The notes: generated by a model from the sequence alone, not told the origin. A stretch of DNA of 64,000 nt from Pseudorhodobacter sp. E13 (GCF_003991405.1 NZ_RPEN01000154.1:1-64000); one strand, 5' to 3'. Shown: positions 1 through 10,172, counted from the first letter of the stretch. Numbers and translations: made by a program.

Positions 1-1
1 A

Positions 2-175
2 GCGGCGGAGGCCGAAGCGGCAGCGAAGGCGGATGCGGAAGCGGCGGCAGCGGCGGAGGCTGACGCGCAAGCCAAGGCAGATGCAGAAGCAGCGGCAGCG
101 GCGGAGGCCGACGCGCAGGCAAAGGCAGATGCGGAAGCCGCAGCGGCGGCGGAAGCCGAAGCGGCAGCGAAGGCC
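2..175 (+). repeat. 48-bp in-frame tandem repeat (about 3.6 units)
   Basis: Units start at 2, 50, 98 and 146, each coding for 16 residues of the pattern A-A-E-A-x-A-x-A-K-A-D-A-E-A-A-A. Units 2 and 3 code for identical peptides but differ at several third positions, so the array is not brand new. The array enters the window already under way, so its full copy number is unknown. Being in frame, gain or loss of units would lengthen or shorten the protein without a frameshift. Confidence 0.85.
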
Positions 176-1573
176 GCGACAGAAGCCACCCCTGAAACCG
201 CGCCCGCGGCTAATCCCGAAGCCGAAGCCGCGTTAGCGGCGGCAGAGGCCGAGGCGGAAGCCGAGGCTCGCGCCAAGGCCGAGGCAGAGCTTGGCCTCAA
301 ACCTGATGGCAGCATTCAGGACCCGACCGCCGGGCTGAAAACCGCTGAAGAGGTGATCGACCCCAACGCCACCCCGGTGGAGGCCCCAGTCGTCGCCGAG
401 GAGGCGATGGAGGCGCTCTCGACCCTTCTGACGGCTGCGCAAAGCGATGACCCTGCCGCCGCAGAGGCCGCCCAGCCGCTTGCTGCCGCCGAGACCGCGA
501 CTGCGGCCCCAGATGCTGCCCCTTCGGCGGATGCGGTTGCCACCACCACCGAAACCGTAACCGAAGACAGCACCCGCCGTGCGACCGAGGAATTTGCCGC
601 CGCCCCGCAAGTCGTGGCCCCCGGCAAGAAGAACAAGCTGTCGGATCTGGAAAAGGCCGGGCTGATCGGGCTGGGCGCTTTGGTGGTCGGGGCGATCATC
701 AGCCAGAACAACCGCGCCGCCCAGACCGATACGGCGCAGGGCAATGTGCAAGGCACTCTCCCGCAGCAACAACAGGTCGTGTCCAACACCGGCGACCGGG
801 TCGTGGTGCTGAAACCCGATGGCAGCTATCAGGTTTACAAGGATGATGATGCGCTGCTGCGCCGCCCCGGCAACACGCTGCGCACCGAAACCTTCAAGGA
901 CGGCTCGACCCGCACGATCGTGGAACGGGCTGATGGCTCTCAGGTGGTGACGATCCGCAATGCCACAGGCCGGGTCTTGCGCCGGGCGCATTATGATGCG
1001 CAGGGGCAGGAACGGGTGTTGATCAACGACCTGCAACCAGAGCAGGCGATCACCGTCTCGGCCTTGCCAAAGCCGCGCAGCCGCCCCGTGGTGATTGCCG
1101 CGCGCGATCAGGATGCCGCGCTGAAGGCAGCCCTTGCCGCGCGCCAGATCGAACAGCTTGGCCGCACGTTCAGCCTGCGTCAGGTGCGCGACATTCCGCA
1201 GGTGCGCCGTCTGGCCGCTGTGATCGGGGTGGACAGCATCACCTTCGCCTCCGGCTCCTCGGCGCTGTCGACCAGCGAGGTGAATGCCCTGTCGGATCTG
1301 GGCACCACGATGCAGCAATTGCTGGACACCAACCCTGATGAGATCTTTTTGGTCGAAGGCCATACGGATGCCACGGGCAAGGCTGCGATGAACCTCGCGT
1401 TGTCGGATCGGCGGGCGGAAACCGTGGCGCTGGCCCTGACCGAATATTTCGGCATCCCGCCGGAAAACATGGTCGTGCAGGGCTATGGCGAGGACGAGTT
1501 GCTGATCGATACGCAGGCCGATGAAAAGCGCAATCGGCGCGTTGCGGTGCGCATCATCACGCCTTTGCTGTAG
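2..1573 (+). CDS. OmpA-family protein, Ala/Glu-rich N-terminal region (5' partial)
   Basis: The reading frame is open from the first complete codon of the window, so the N-terminus lies upstream; 523 residues are visible. Residues 1-58 are a 16-residue tandem repeat of alternating Ala with Glu, Asp, Lys or Gln. More Ala/Glu-rich sequence runs to about residue 200. A single hydrophobic stretch (about 219-234, GLIGLGALVVGAII) follows a basic segment and could be a membrane anchor. The C-terminal domain (about 412-522) is the peptidoglycan-binding OmpA/MotB fold, with the GHTDATG motif, the SDRRA helix and GYGE. The likely role is to tie the envelope to peptidoglycan. The low-complexity half is probably a spacer across the periplasm; this is inferred from composition. 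Signal peptide and promoter are not visible. Confidence 0.9.
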   Translation, partial: AAEAEAAAKADAEAAAAAEADAQAKADAEAAAAAEADAQAKADAEAAAAAEAEAAAKAATEATPETAPAANPEAEAALAAAEAEAEAEARAKAEAELGLKPDGSIQDPTAGLKTAEEVIDPNATPVEAPVVAEEAMEALSTLLTAAQSDDPAAAEAAQPLAAAETATAAPDAAPSADAVATTTETVTEDSTRRATEEFAAAPQVVAPGKKNKLSDLEKAGLIGLGALVVGAIISQNNRAAQTDTAQGNVQGTLPQQQQVVSNTGDRVVVLKPDGSYQVYKDDDALLRRPGNTLRTETFKDGSTRTIVERADGSQVVTIRNATGRVLRRAHYDAQGQERVLINDLQPEQAITVSALPKPRSRPVVIAARDQDAALKAALAARQIEQLGRTFSLRQVRDIPQVRRLAAVIGVDSITFASGSSALSTSEVNALSDLGTTMQQLLDTNPDEIFLVEGHTDATGKAAMNLALSDRRAETVALALTEYFGIPPENMVVQGYGEDELLIDTQADEKRNRRVAVRIITPLL

Positions 1574-1804
1574 GGTGGTGTTTTTGCGTAAAGTTTAGGC
1601 AGTTGCGGCAGGGGCGGGCCTAGGTCTGCCTCTGTTCTGCGCTTTCTGACGTATCGGGCCGGGTGGCGGTTGCGCCGTTGCGCCTTCGACCGGATAGTGA
1701 CTCCATGATCCTCTCGGGGTGGGGGGTGTTGGCAAAGCGGGCGCGCAGGGCAATGCGCGGCGGCTTTCCTGACTGCGCCACAGCCCGGCACCAGAAAGAA
1801 CCAC

Positions 1805-4800
1805 ATGTCCATCAAGGCCGCTGTCTATCACCTGACCCATTACAAATACGATCGCCCGGTCACGCTGGGCCCGCAGATCATCCGCTTGCGGCCCGCGCCG
1901 CATAGCCGCACGGCGGTGCTGTCGCATAGTTTGCGGGTGACGCCGACGGATCATTTCGTGAACTACCAGCAAGACCCCTATGGCAACTGGCTGGCGCGGT
2001 TTGTCTTTCCCAACCCGGTGCAGGAATTCAAGATCGAGGTCGATCTGACCGCCGATATGACGGTCTATAACCCATTCGATTTCTTTGTCGAAGAAAGCGC
2101 CGAGCAATGGCCCTTTGACTACCCCGAAGATCTGGCCCCCGATCTGGTGATCTATCGCACGCCCGAACCGGTCGGGCCGCTGTTGGCCTCGTTTCTGGCC
2201 AGTATCGACCGCAGCCCCAAAGGCACGGTGGATTTTGTGGTCGGGTTGAATGCGCGGATTGCAGCACATTTGCAATATCTGATCCGCATGGAACCCGGTG
2301 TGCAAACCGCGGAGGAAACCTTGCAAGCAGGCAGCGGGTCTTGCCGCGATTCCAGTTGGCTGCTGGTGCAGGTGTTGCGCAACCTTGGCTTTGCCGCGCG
2401 GTTTGTCTCGGGCTATCTGATCCAGTTGAAACCCGATCTGGTGGCGATTGACGGGCCTGCGGGAACCGAAGTCGATTTCACCGATTTGCATGCCTGGTGT
2501 GAGGTGTATCTGCCCGGCGCGGGTTGGATCGGCCTTGACCCGACAAGCGGTTTGCTGACCGGCGAAAGCCATATCCCGCTGTCGGCCACCCCGCATTACC
2601 GCAACGCGGCCCCGGTGTCGGGCCTTGCCAGTTTCGCCAATGTCACCTTTGATTTTGACATGAAGGTGACACGGGTGGCCGAACATCCGCGCATCACCAA
2701 ACCCTTTTCCGATGAGTCGTGGTCCGCGCTGGACGCGCTGGGGCGCAAGGTGGATACGGCGCTGGCCGAGGGCGATGTGCGCCTGACCATGGGCGGAGAG
2801 CCGACCTTCGTGTCGATTGATGATTTCGAGGCGGAGGAATGGAACACCTCGGCTGTCGGTCCCACCAAGCGCGATCTGGCCGATAAGCTGATCCGCCGCT
2901 TGCGCGATCAATTCGCGCCGCAGGGGTTTTTGCACTTTGGGCAAGGCAAATGGTATCCGGGGGAATCGCTGCCGCGCTGGACCTTTTCGCTGTATTGGCG
3001 GCGTGACGGGCAGCCGATCTGGTCGGACGCAGCGCTGATCGCCCGCGAGGGCGAGAAAAGCGGTGCCACGCCTGCGCAGGCCGAAACCTTGCTGCATCAC
3101 ATGGCCGAGGCGCTGGGGATTGCGCGCGACTATGTGGTGCCCGCCTATGAAGACCCCGCGGTCTGGATCACCAAAGAGGGCAACCTGCCCGAAAATGTGA
3201 CGCCGCAAAACTCCAAACTGGACGACCCGGAGGAACGCTATCGCATCGCGCGGGTGTTTGACCGGGGGCTGACGAAACCCTCGGGCTATGTGCTGCCGGT
3301 TCAGTCGTGGCAAAGCAAGGCCAGCGGTGTGAAATGGCGGTCGGAAAAGTGGAAAACCCGGCGCGGCAATATCTATCTGGTGCCGGGCGATAGCCCGGTG
3401 GGATATCGCCTGCCCTTGGGCACATTGCCCTATGTGCCGCCGTCGCAATATCCCTATATCCATCCGCAGGATCCGACGATCCCGCGCGGGCCATTGCCCG
3501 ATGTGGCAGACCCTAAACCCGAGCCGCGCGCGCAGGCTGTCGCCTCTTTTGCCGCCGCCGCACCAGGGCAAGAGCGGGTGGAACAGGTGATCCACGATCT
3601 GGACGGGGCCGTGCGTTCGGCCCTGTCGGTGGAATTGCGCGATGGGCGACTATGCGTCTTCATGCCCCCGGTGGAGGAACTGGAGCATTACCTCGACCTG
3701 ATCGCCGCCGCCGAGCGCAGCGCGAAGGCGCTCAACCTGCCGATCCATATCGAAGGCTATACCCCGCCCAATGATCCCCGGATGAATGTGATCCGCGTGG
3801 CCCCCGACCCCGGCGTGATCGAGGTGAATATTCACCCCGCCGCCCGTTGGGAGGAGTGTGTGCATATCACCGAAACGGTCTATGAGGCGGCGCGGCAAAC
3901 CCGGCTGGGCACCGACAAGTTCATGATTGATGGCAAGCATACCGGCACGGGGGGCGGCAACCATGTGGTTGTGGGCGGCGCAACCCCGCTGGACAGCCCG
4001 TTCATCCGGCGGCCTGACCTGCTCAAAAGCATCATCCTGTTCTGGCAGCGCCATCCCAGCCTGTCCTATCTGTTCTCCGGCCTGTTCATCGGCCCCACCA
4101 GTCAGGCCCCGCGTATTGATGAGGCGCGGCACGACAGTTTGTATGAGTTGGAGATCGCGCTGGGGCAGATCCCCAAAGCCGGGCAGGCAGACCCGTCAAC
4201 GCCGTGGCTGCCCGACCGGTTGCTGCGCAACATGCTGACCGATGTGACCGGAAACACCCACCGGGCCGAGATTTGCATCGACAAGATGTTTTCCCCCGAT
4301 GGGCCGACAGGCCGCTTGGGGTTGGTGGAGTTTCGCGGCTTTGAAATGCCGCCCAACCCCCGGATGAGCCTTGCGCAGCAGCTTTTGATCCGGGCGATCA
4401 TCGCGCGGCTCTGGGCCTCGCCCTTGGAAGGCAATCTGACCCGCTGGGGCACCAGCCTGCATGACCGCTTCATGCTGCCGCATTTCGTCTGGCAGGATTT
4501 CCGCGATGTGCTGCGCGATCTGGGCGATCATGGCTTTGCCTTCCGCCCCGAATGGTTTGAGGCGCAGGCCGAGTTCCGCTTTCCCTTCTGCGGCGAAGTC
4601 ACCTATGAAGATGTGCATCTGGAGGTGCGTCAGGCGTTGGAGCCTTGGCATGTGCTGGGCGAAACCGGCGCGATTGGTGGCACCGTGCGCTATACCGACA
4701 GTTCCACCGAACGCTTGCAGGTCAAGCTGAGCGCTGCCGATCCGGGCCGCTATGCCGTTGTCTGCAACGGTCGCCGCGTCCCGCTTCAGACGGTGCAGAC

Positions 4801-5125
4801 GGGTGTGGGTGTCGGGGGTTTGCGGTTCAAGGCATGGCAGGCGGCGAATGCGCTGCACCCCTATGTCCCCGTCGACAGCCCGCTGGTCTTTGACATTTTC
4901 GACAGTTGGACGGGCCGGGCCGTGGGGGGCTGCACCTATCATGTCGCCCATCCCGGTGGGCGCAGCTATGAAACCTTTCCCGTCAATGGCAATGAGGCCG
5001 AGGCCCGGCGGTTGGCGCGGTTTCAACCGCATGGCCATACCCCCGGCGGCTATGTGCCGCAATCGGACCCGCCGCACCCCGAATTTCCCTTCACCTTGGA
5101 TTTGCGGCGCAAACCGGGGCTGTAA
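1805..5125 (+). CDS. Large transglutaminase-like protein with DUF2126 domain
   Basis: The 1106-residue protein starts with a bacterial transglutaminase N-terminal beta domain (about 1-85), followed by a transglutaminase-like cysteine-protease core. The expected triad is visible: Cys180 in GSCRDSSW, His229 in DLHAW and Asp245 in GLDPTSG. From about residue 320 to the end it matches the very long DUF2126 region (GGEPTFV near 327, and [12 protein letters not shown] later), whose function is not known. Such proteins are often found beside circularly permuted ATP-grasp and alpha-E proteins, but neither is present here. The protein is probably cytoplasmic, since no signal peptide is seen. The AGAAAGA purine stretch before ATG 1805 can serve as ribosome-binding site. 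The substrate is unknown; a peptide-bond role is inferred from the fold only. Confidence 0.92.
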   Translation: MSIKAAVYHLTHYKYDRPVTLGPQIIRLRPAPHSRTAVLSHSLRVTPTDHFVNYQQDPYGNWLARFVFPNPVQEFKIEVDLTADMTVYNPFDFFVEESAEQWPFDYPEDLAPDLVIYRTPEPVGPLLASFLASIDRSPKGTVDFVVGLNARIAAHLQYLIRMEPGVQTAEETLQAGSGSCRDSSWLLVQVLRNLGFAARFVSGYLIQLKPDLVAIDGPAGTEVDFTDLHAWCEVYLPGAGWIGLDPTSGLLTGESHIPLSATPHYRNAAPVSGLASFANVTFDFDMKVTRVAEHPRITKPFSDESWSALDALGRKVDTALAEGDVRLTMGGEPTFVSIDDFEAEEWNTSAVGPTKRDLADKLIRRLRDQFAPQGFLHFGQGKWYPGESLPRWTFSLYWRRDGQPIWSDAALIAREGEKSGATPAQAETLLHHMAEALGIARDYVVPAYEDPAVWITKEGNLPENVTPQNSKLDDPEERYRIARVFDRGLTKPSGYVLPVQSWQSKASGVKWRSEKWKTRRGNIYLVPGDSPVGYRLPLGTLPYVPPSQYPYIHPQDPTIPRGPLPDVADPKPEPRAQAVASFAAAAPGQERVEQVIHDLDGAVRSALSVELRDGRLCVFMPPVEELEHYLDLIAAAERSAKALNLPIHIEGYTPPNDPRMNVIRVAPDPGVIEVNIHPAARWEECVHITETVYEAARQTRLGTDKFMIDGKHTGTGGGNHVVVGGATPLDSPFIRRPDLLKSIILFWQRHPSLSYLFSGLFIGPTSQAPRIDEARHDSLYELEIALGQIPKAGQADPSTPWLPDRLLRNMLTDVTGNTHRAEICIDKMFSPDGPTGRLGLVEFRGFEMPPNPRMSLAQQLLIRAIIARLWASPLEGNLTRWGTSLHDRFMLPHFVWQDFRDVLRDLGDHGFAFRPEWFEAQAEFRFPFCGEVTYEDVHLEVRQALEPWHVLGETGAIGGTVRYTDSSTERLQVKLSAADPGRYAVVCNGRRVPLQTVQTGVGVGGLRFKAWQAANALHPYVPVDSPLVFDIFDSWTGRAVGGCTYHVAHPGGRSYETFPVNGNEAEARRLARFQPHGHTPGGYVPQSDPPHPEFPFTLDLRRKPGL

Positions 5126-5134
5126 GGGCAGGCG

Positions 5135-6214
5135 TTACGACCCCGCGATCAGATCGTGAATGAAGCGCAGTTTGCGCGCGATCGCGGGGGTCAGCACGAA
5201 AGGGTAATAATCGCGGTTGCCCATGGAGCGGTTCATCGCATTCATGGCAATCGTCAGCGGCACCCATCGCGCGATCAACTCATCGCAATCCGTGGCGTGA
5301 TAGGGGTTCGGCAGCCACGCCAAAGGCGTCTGCGAGGCCTGCGAGGCCTGCGCGGCAGGCTCGGTCAGGGATTTCGGATCAAGCCCGTAAGCCTGCGCGG
5401 TTTCAAGGCCGCCCACCATATGGAAATAATGCGCCCAGGTTTCGGCGAAATCCTCCCAAGGATGGGCGCTGGCATAGGCGCTGACGAAAGATTGCGGCCA
5501 GTCGGGGGCGGGGCCATTGGCATAATGGGCGGCGAGTGACTGCGCATAATCCTGCTGCTCATCCCCGAAACAGGCGCGGCAGGCCGCAAGCCGGTCTGTC
5601 CCCGCGATCAGCTTGTCCCAATAGTAATGCGCGACCTCATGCCGGAAATGTCCGATCAGCGTGCGATAGGGTTCGCCCAAGGCGGCGCGATTGCGTTCGC
5701 GCGTCACGTCATCGGCCTCGTCGATATTGATGGTGATGCGGCCATTGTCATGCCCGGTCATCACCCGCTTTTGCGCGCCATCGGGGCGGGTTTCATCGCC
5801 CAGCAGTTCAAACTGCAAGCTGCCCGCCGTGCCATCCGGGCTGTCAGACAGCGGCAGGTTGAATTTCAGCAAGGAATAGAACAAGCGCCGCTTGGCCCGT
5901 TCCAGCCGCGCCCATTGGTTCTGGCGTTCGGTATCGGCGGTGTTGGGAATTTTCATCGTGTGGCGGCAGCTCAGGCACAGGGACGCACCGCCATTGCCAT
6001 CGCCATCACCGCCGCCATCACCACCGCTGTCGCACAGCCAGTTGCAGCCGATCACCTCTCGATTGGCGCAAGGCGTGGGGCTGCCTCCGCCAAGCGGCAA
6101 AGCCTGCATTTGGTCGTGCCTTGGCAGATAGCCAAGCCCCGCGCCGCAATGGCCGCAATGGCTGTTGCCAAAGTGAACCTCGGTCGTGCAAACGGGGCAT
6201 TGAAACCGGCGCAT
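5135..6214 (-). CDS. Putative zinc-binding metallopeptidase with N-terminal zinc ribbon
   Basis: The 359-residue protein has an N-terminal zinc ribbon (Cys6, Cys9, Cys20, Cys23), a second Cys set (57, 61, 80, 83) and a metallopeptidase signature HEVAHYYWD with the HExxH motif at 192-196. Further conserved-looking stretches are HPWEDFAETWAHYFHM and DYYPF. It resembles the putative zinc-binding peptidase family (the former DUF2248 group) of alphaproteobacteria. Between the second Cys pairs lies an unusual Gly/Asp run (about 62-79) not expected in the family. The ATG overlaps the stop codon of the upstream RraA-family gene (TGATG), so the two are probably translationally coupled. No signal peptide is seen, so a cytoplasmic location is likely. 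Confidence 0.85.
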   Translation of the reverse strand: MRRFQCPVCTTEVHFGNSHCGHCGAGLGYLPRHDQMQALPLGGGSPTPCANREVIGCNWLCDSGGDGGGDGDGNGGASLCLSCRHTMKIPNTADTERQNQWARLERAKRRLFYSLLKFNLPLSDSPDGTAGSLQFELLGDETRPDGAQKRVMTGHDNGRITINIDEADDVTRERNRAALGEPYRTLIGHFRHEVAHYYWDKLIAGTDRLAACRACFGDEQQDYAQSLAAHYANGPAPDWPQSFVSAYASAHPWEDFAETWAHYFHMVGGLETAQAYGLDPKSLTEPAAQASQASQTPLAWLPNPYHATDCDELIARWVPLTIAMNAMNRSMGNRDYYPFVLTPAIARKLRFIHDLIAGS

Positions 6215-6936
6215 CAGCGGCCAGCTTTGGCGCGCCAGTCCTTGAACGCCTCTTTCGTGGCGGGGTCGGTGGGCGGGTAAAGCCCAAAGATCGACTGTCC
6301 GGCCTGCACGCGTTCCAGCACGAAATCTTCAAACACGGTCATTTCATGGGCGTCATTGGCGATCTGATCGGCCAGATGCGCCGGGATGCAGACCACGCCT
6401 TCGGCATCGCCCACCAGAATATCGCCGGGAAACACCGCAACCCCGCCGCAGGCAATCGGGTCATTCAATGCAACGGCATGATGTTTGGTCAGGTTGGTCG
6501 GCGCGCTGGGGCGGGTGTGATAGGCTGGCATCGCGAGCGCCGCAATCTCGGGCGAGTCGCGAAAGCCGCCATCGGTGACGATCCCGGCACAGCCGCGCAT
6601 CTGCAAGCGGGTCGCCAAAATTCCCCCCGCCGAAGCCGCCGAGGCATCACCGCGTGAGTCGATCACAAAGACGCTGCCTGCGGGGCATTCCTCTACCCCT
6701 TTGCGCTGCGGGTTTTCGCGATTGGCAAAGGAGTCCAGCACATCCAGATCTTCGCGCGCGGGGATATAGCGAAGGGTATAGGCCGGGCCGACCATGTTCG
6801 GCCCATCCCCCAGCCGCTGCACCCCTTGCAAGAACACATTGCGCAAACCGATGCGGAACAGCGCCGTGGTCAAGGTGGCCGTGCTGACCTGCATCAGCTT
6901 GTCACGGGTTTGCTGGCTGAATTCCGATGCTGTCAT
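6214..6936 (-). CDS. RraA / HMG-aldolase family protein
   Basis: This 240-residue protein belongs to the RraA-like fold, which includes 4-hydroxy-4-methyl-2-oxoglutarate and oxaloacetate aldolases as well as the RNase E regulator RraA. Family marks are the glycine-rich AASAGGILATR segment and GIVTDGGFRD, which holds the Arg-Asp pair used for metal and substrate binding. ATG 6936 was chosen because GGGGGA lies 4-9 bases upstream; an in-frame TTG at 6948 is less likely. The gene is divergent from a LysR regulator and next to a catabolic operon with another pyruvate-type aldolase. A metabolic aldolase or decarboxylase role is therefore more likely than RNase control; this is an inference from context. 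Confidence 0.85.
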   Translation of the reverse strand: MTASEFSQQTRDKLMQVSTATLTTALFRIGLRNVFLQGVQRLGDGPNMVGPAYTLRYIPAREDLDVLDSFANRENPQRKGVEECPAGSVFVIDSRGDASAASAGGILATRLQMRGCAGIVTDGGFRDSPEIAALAMPAYHTRPSAPTNLTKHHAVALNDPIACGGVAVFPGDILVGDAEGVVCIPAHLADQIANDAHEMTVFEDFVLERVQAGQSIFGLYPPTDPATKEAFKDWRAKAGR

Positions 6937-7051
6937 GATATCCCCCAAAGTGTTGCCCCATCTTTGTGGCGCATGGTCGGGTGAATGACCAGCGCGAAGC
7001 AGGGGCAGGGTGCTTGACCTGTGATCAAATATACTTATCCATCAAGCCAGC

Positions 7052-7957
7052 ATGATAAAAAGCCAGATCACCCTGAAACAGCTTGAAGCCTTGGTCGCCG
7101 TGGTCGATCTGGGGTCTTTTCGCAAGGCGGCGGCGCTGCTGGGCACCACACAGCCCAATATTTCCAACCGGATCGCGGGGTTAGAGGAAAGCCTCGGCAC
7201 CATTTTGATGCACCGCGATGCGGGGTCGGTGCGGCTGTCGGAAAAGGGCAAAACCCTTGTCGCCGCCGCGCGCAAAGTGTTGTGGGAGGCAGAGGCCCTG
7301 CTGGAAGCCGCCAATCGCCAAGACCTGATCGAAGATCGGATGCGGCTGGGGGTGACGGAACTGGTGGCCTGCACATGGTTGCACCCGTTCCTGCGCCGGT
7401 TTCGCAGCGTCTATCCGGCGGTGTCGGTGGAACTGGAGGTGGGCCTGTCGTCCGAGATTGAGAAGAAGCTGGCCACCGGGCAGCTTGATCTGGCCTTGCA
7501 AACCGGACCGTTTGAGCATGAAACCGATGGGGCGCTGCCTTTGGGCACTTACCCCTATATTTGGGCCGCCACGCCCGAGATTGCTGCAAAGCTGGGCCCG
7601 ACGACCTGTCTGGCGACCTTGGTGAAAACGCCGATACAGGTGCATGCGCGGCATTCGCTGGCGGCGCGCGCCTTGGCCAAACAGGCAGAGACGCAAAAGC
7701 TGGCGATGGATCAGATCGTCTATTCCAACAGCCTTGGCGCCTCGCTTCAGATGGCGATTGACGGGATGGGGGTTTCCTTGCTGCCCGCCGCCTTGCTGGC
7801 CGAGGCGCTGGCCGCCGGGCGCTTGGTGGCGCTGGCGGTGGATTGGCACCCCAACCCGTTGGAATTCTTTGCCCGCTATTCCAAAGCCAAGGCCCCGCGC
7901 TTTGTCGATCAGGCCGCGCGCTTTGCGGTGGAAACGGCGCAGGCGCATCTTGGATAG
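7052..7957 (+). CDS. LysR-family transcriptional regulator
   Basis: The protein has 301 residues, the usual LysR length. Residues 5-64 form the winged helix-turn-helix (LKQLEALVAV ... TQPNISNRI), followed by the linker helix and a periplasmic-binding-protein-like effector domain from about residue 90. It is divergent from the RraA-family gene, with a 115-bp intergenic region, and lies 127 bp ahead of the hyuA-to-dctM operon on the same strand. This is the classic position for a LysR activator of an adjacent catabolic operon. An inverted repeat right after its stop codon (7968-7982) is a candidate binding site. The inducer is unknown and is probably the substrate or an intermediate of the operon. 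Confidence 0.92.
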   Translation: MIKSQITLKQLEALVAVVDLGSFRKAAALLGTTQPNISNRIAGLEESLGTILMHRDAGSVRLSEKGKTLVAAARKVLWEAEALLEAANRQDLIEDRMRLGVTELVACTWLHPFLRRFRSVYPAVSVELEVGLSSEIEKKLATGQLDLALQTGPFEHETDGALPLGTYPYIWAATPEIAAKLGPTTCLATLVKTPIQVHARHSLAARALAKQAETQKLAMDQIVYSNSLGASLQMAIDGMGVSLLPAALLAEALAAGRLVALAVDWHPNPLEFFARYSKAKAPRFVDQAARFAVETAQAHLG

Positions 7958-7967
7958 ATCACAAAAA

Positions 7968-7982
7968 TCTATCATCCATAGA
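7968..7982. promoter_or_regulatory. Candidate LysR operator (inverted repeat)
   Basis: TCTAT-CATCC-ATAGA has perfect 5-bp arms inside an AT-rich stretch (about 7960-8005) that differs from the GC-rich surroundings. It lies between the LysR gene and hyuA. LysR proteins bind short, AT-rich interrupted palindromes, so this is a plausible site. No clear sigma-70 promoter could be assigned. Confidence 0.4.
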
Positions 7983-8084
7983 AATTATTAGAATTTGTTT
8001 TGATCGAGGCGCCGTGCCAGTTTCAGGCAGGAAACGCGGCGCTGCGATCAGATCGGCGCCCGGACTGTGACGGAGACAAGCTGG

Positions 8085-10169
8085 ATGAAAACAGGTTCTG
8101 TGCGCCTTGGTGTCGATATTGGCGGCACTTTTACCGATGTGGTGCTGGAAAAGGCGGGGGCGCAGTTTTCCACCAAGGTGCTGACCACCTATGCCGCGCC
8201 CGAAAACGCCATCATCGAGGGGATGCATCAGGTCTGCGCCAAGGCAGGCGTGTCACCGGGGCAGATTGACCAGATCATCCATGGCACCACCCTGGCCACA
8301 AATGCGCTGATCGAACGGCGCGGGGCCAAGACCGCGCTGATTACCACCCAAGGTTTTCGCGATGTGATCGAAATGCGCACCGAAAGCCGGTTTGAGCAAT
8401 ATGACCTGAACCTGACCCTGCCAGAGCCGCTGCTGCCGCGCCAGATGCGCTTTACCGTGGCAGAGCGCGTCAATGCCAAGGGCGAGGTGATGATCGCGCT
8501 GGACCGGGCCGAGGTGGACGCCGTGGTGGACCGCATCGCGCAGGCCGGGTTTGAAAGCGTGGCGGTGGGGTTGATCCATTCCTATCTGAACCCCGCGCAT
8601 GAACGCCTGATCCGCGATGTGCTGGCCGAAAAGCTGCCGGCCGTGGCGGTGTCGCTGTCGTCCGAAGTCAGCCCGCAAATGCGGGAGTATGAGCGGTTCA
8701 ACACCGTTGTCGCCAATGCCTATATCAAGCCCTTGATGGCCTCGTATCTGGGCCGGTTAGAAGATCGTTTGCGCAGCGAAGGCGTGGCCTGCCGGATTTT
8801 CCTGATGCATTCGGGGGGCGGGATCATTTCCATCCAGAACGCGGCTGATTTTCCGGTGCGGCTGGTGGAAAGCGGGCCTGCGGGGGGCGCGGTGTTCGCG
8901 GCCCATATCGCGGCGCGCTATGGTCTGGACAAGGTGCTGAGTTTCGACATGGGCGGCACCACAGCCAAAATCTGCCTGATCAAGAACCAGACCCCGAAAA
9001 CCAGCCGCGTGTTCGAGGTGGCCCGGACCTATCGCTTCAAAAAAGGCTCGGGCATGCCGATTTCGATTCCGGTCATTGATATGGTGGAAATTGGGGCCGG
9101 GGGGGGCTCGCTTGCGCATGTTGACAGTCTGCGCCAGATCCGGGTGGGGCCGGAAAGTGCCGGGTCAGAACCGGGGCCTGCCTGCTATGGGCGCGGCGGC
9201 GACCGGCCTGCGGTGACAGATGCCGATCTGGTCCTTGGCAAGCTGGATGCCAAGAATTTCGCAGGCGGGGCCTTTACGCTGGATTACGGTGCATCGGTCT
9301 ATGCCCTGACGGATGATATCGGCGACAGTCTGGATATGCACCCGTCCGAGGCCGCCTTTGGTGTGGCCGAGGTGGTGGATGAAAACATGGCCAATGCCGC
9401 CCGCGTGCATGCGGTGGAAAACGGCGAGGATCTGTCCGACTATACCATGATCGCCTTTGGCGGCGCGGCCCCGCTGCATGCAGGGCGTTTGTGCGAAAAG
9501 CTGGGGGTGAACCGGCTGATCGTGCCGCCGGGGGCGGGGGTGGGGTCGGCCATCGGGTTCTTGCGCGCGCCCTTCAGCTTTGAGGCAAACCGCTCCGTCT
9601 ATATGAAGCTGTCGGATTTCAATGCTGGGTTGATCCGGGCATTGCTGACCGAATTGCGCGATGAGGCGACGGGATTTGTGCGCACCTGTGATGCGGTCAG
9701 CCCGATACAGGCGGAATTCAAGGTTTACATGCGCTATGTCGGGCAGGGCTGGGAAATCCCCATCCAACTGACCGAGGCGCAGGCGATGGCACCGGATGCG
9801 GCCACTTTCCTTGCCCGGTTCGAAGAAGATTACGCCAAGCTTTTCGCGCGGACGGTTGCGGGTTTGGATGTCGAGATCACGGTTTGGTCGGTCAATGCCA
9901 CCACCCCGCCGGAACAGGTGGCGCGGGTGGCCCAGCACAGCGGCGGCAAACCGGCGGCGGCGCAAGGCCTGCAATCGGTGTTTGATGCCGCTATCGGGCG
10001 CTTTGTCGATTGCCAGAAAATCGCCCGCAGCGCCTTGCAGCCCGGCGACAGCCTGACCGGGCCGGGCGTGATTTTCGAAGATGAAACCACCATCATCCTG
10101 CCCAGCAGCCGCGACGCGATCTGCCAGCCGGATGGCTGCATTGACATTTCCGTAAAGCCGGGGGCCTGA
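8085..10169 (+). CDS. hyuA: Hydantoinase/oxoprolinase subunit A (HyuA-type)
   Basis: The 694-residue protein has the ASKHA-type ATP-binding signature near its start (GVDIGGTFTDVV) and the second phosphate motif SFDMGGTTAKIC, as in the hydantoinase A/5-oxoprolinase/acetone-carboxylase-beta family. These enzymes use ATP to open cyclic amides (hydantoins, 5-oxoproline) or carboxylate ketones, together with a B subunit. ATG 8085 is favoured because GGAG lies nine bases upstream; an in-frame GTG at 8067 lies ahead of that site. Only three bases separate it from hyuB. It is the first gene of the ten-gene operon. The exact substrate cannot be read from the sequence; N-methylhydantoin-like or lactam compounds are possibilities, not conclusions. 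Confidence 0.92.
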   Translation: MKTGSVRLGVDIGGTFTDVVLEKAGAQFSTKVLTTYAAPENAIIEGMHQVCAKAGVSPGQIDQIIHGTTLATNALIERRGAKTALITTQGFRDVIEMRTESRFEQYDLNLTLPEPLLPRQMRFTVAERVNAKGEVMIALDRAEVDAVVDRIAQAGFESVAVGLIHSYLNPAHERLIRDVLAEKLPAVAVSLSSEVSPQMREYERFNTVVANAYIKPLMASYLGRLEDRLRSEGVACRIFLMHSGGGIISIQNAADFPVRLVESGPAGGAVFAAHIAARYGLDKVLSFDMGGTTAKICLIKNQTPKTSRVFEVARTYRFKKGSGMPISIPVIDMVEIGAGGGSLAHVDSLRQIRVGPESAGSEPGPACYGRGGDRPAVTDADLVLGKLDAKNFAGGAFTLDYGASVYALTDDIGDSLDMHPSEAAFGVAEVVDENMANAARVHAVENGEDLSDYTMIAFGGAAPLHAGRLCEKLGVNRLIVPPGAGVGSAIGFLRAPFSFEANRSVYMKLSDFNAGLIRALLTELRDEATGFVRTCDAVSPIQAEFKVYMRYVGQGWEIPIQLTEAQAMAPDAATFLARFEEDYAKLFARTVAGLDVEITVWSVNATTPPEQVARVAQHSGGKPAAAQGLQSVFDAAIGRFVDCQKIARSALQPGDSLTGPGVIFEDETTIILPSSRDAICQPDGCIDISVKPGA

Positions 10170-10172
10170 ACC

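Noticed and set aside
1595-3595. Minus-strand open frame of 666 codons
   Set aside because: It lies opposite the transglutaminase/DUF2126 gene, which has clear motifs; the frame is an antisense by-product of high GC.
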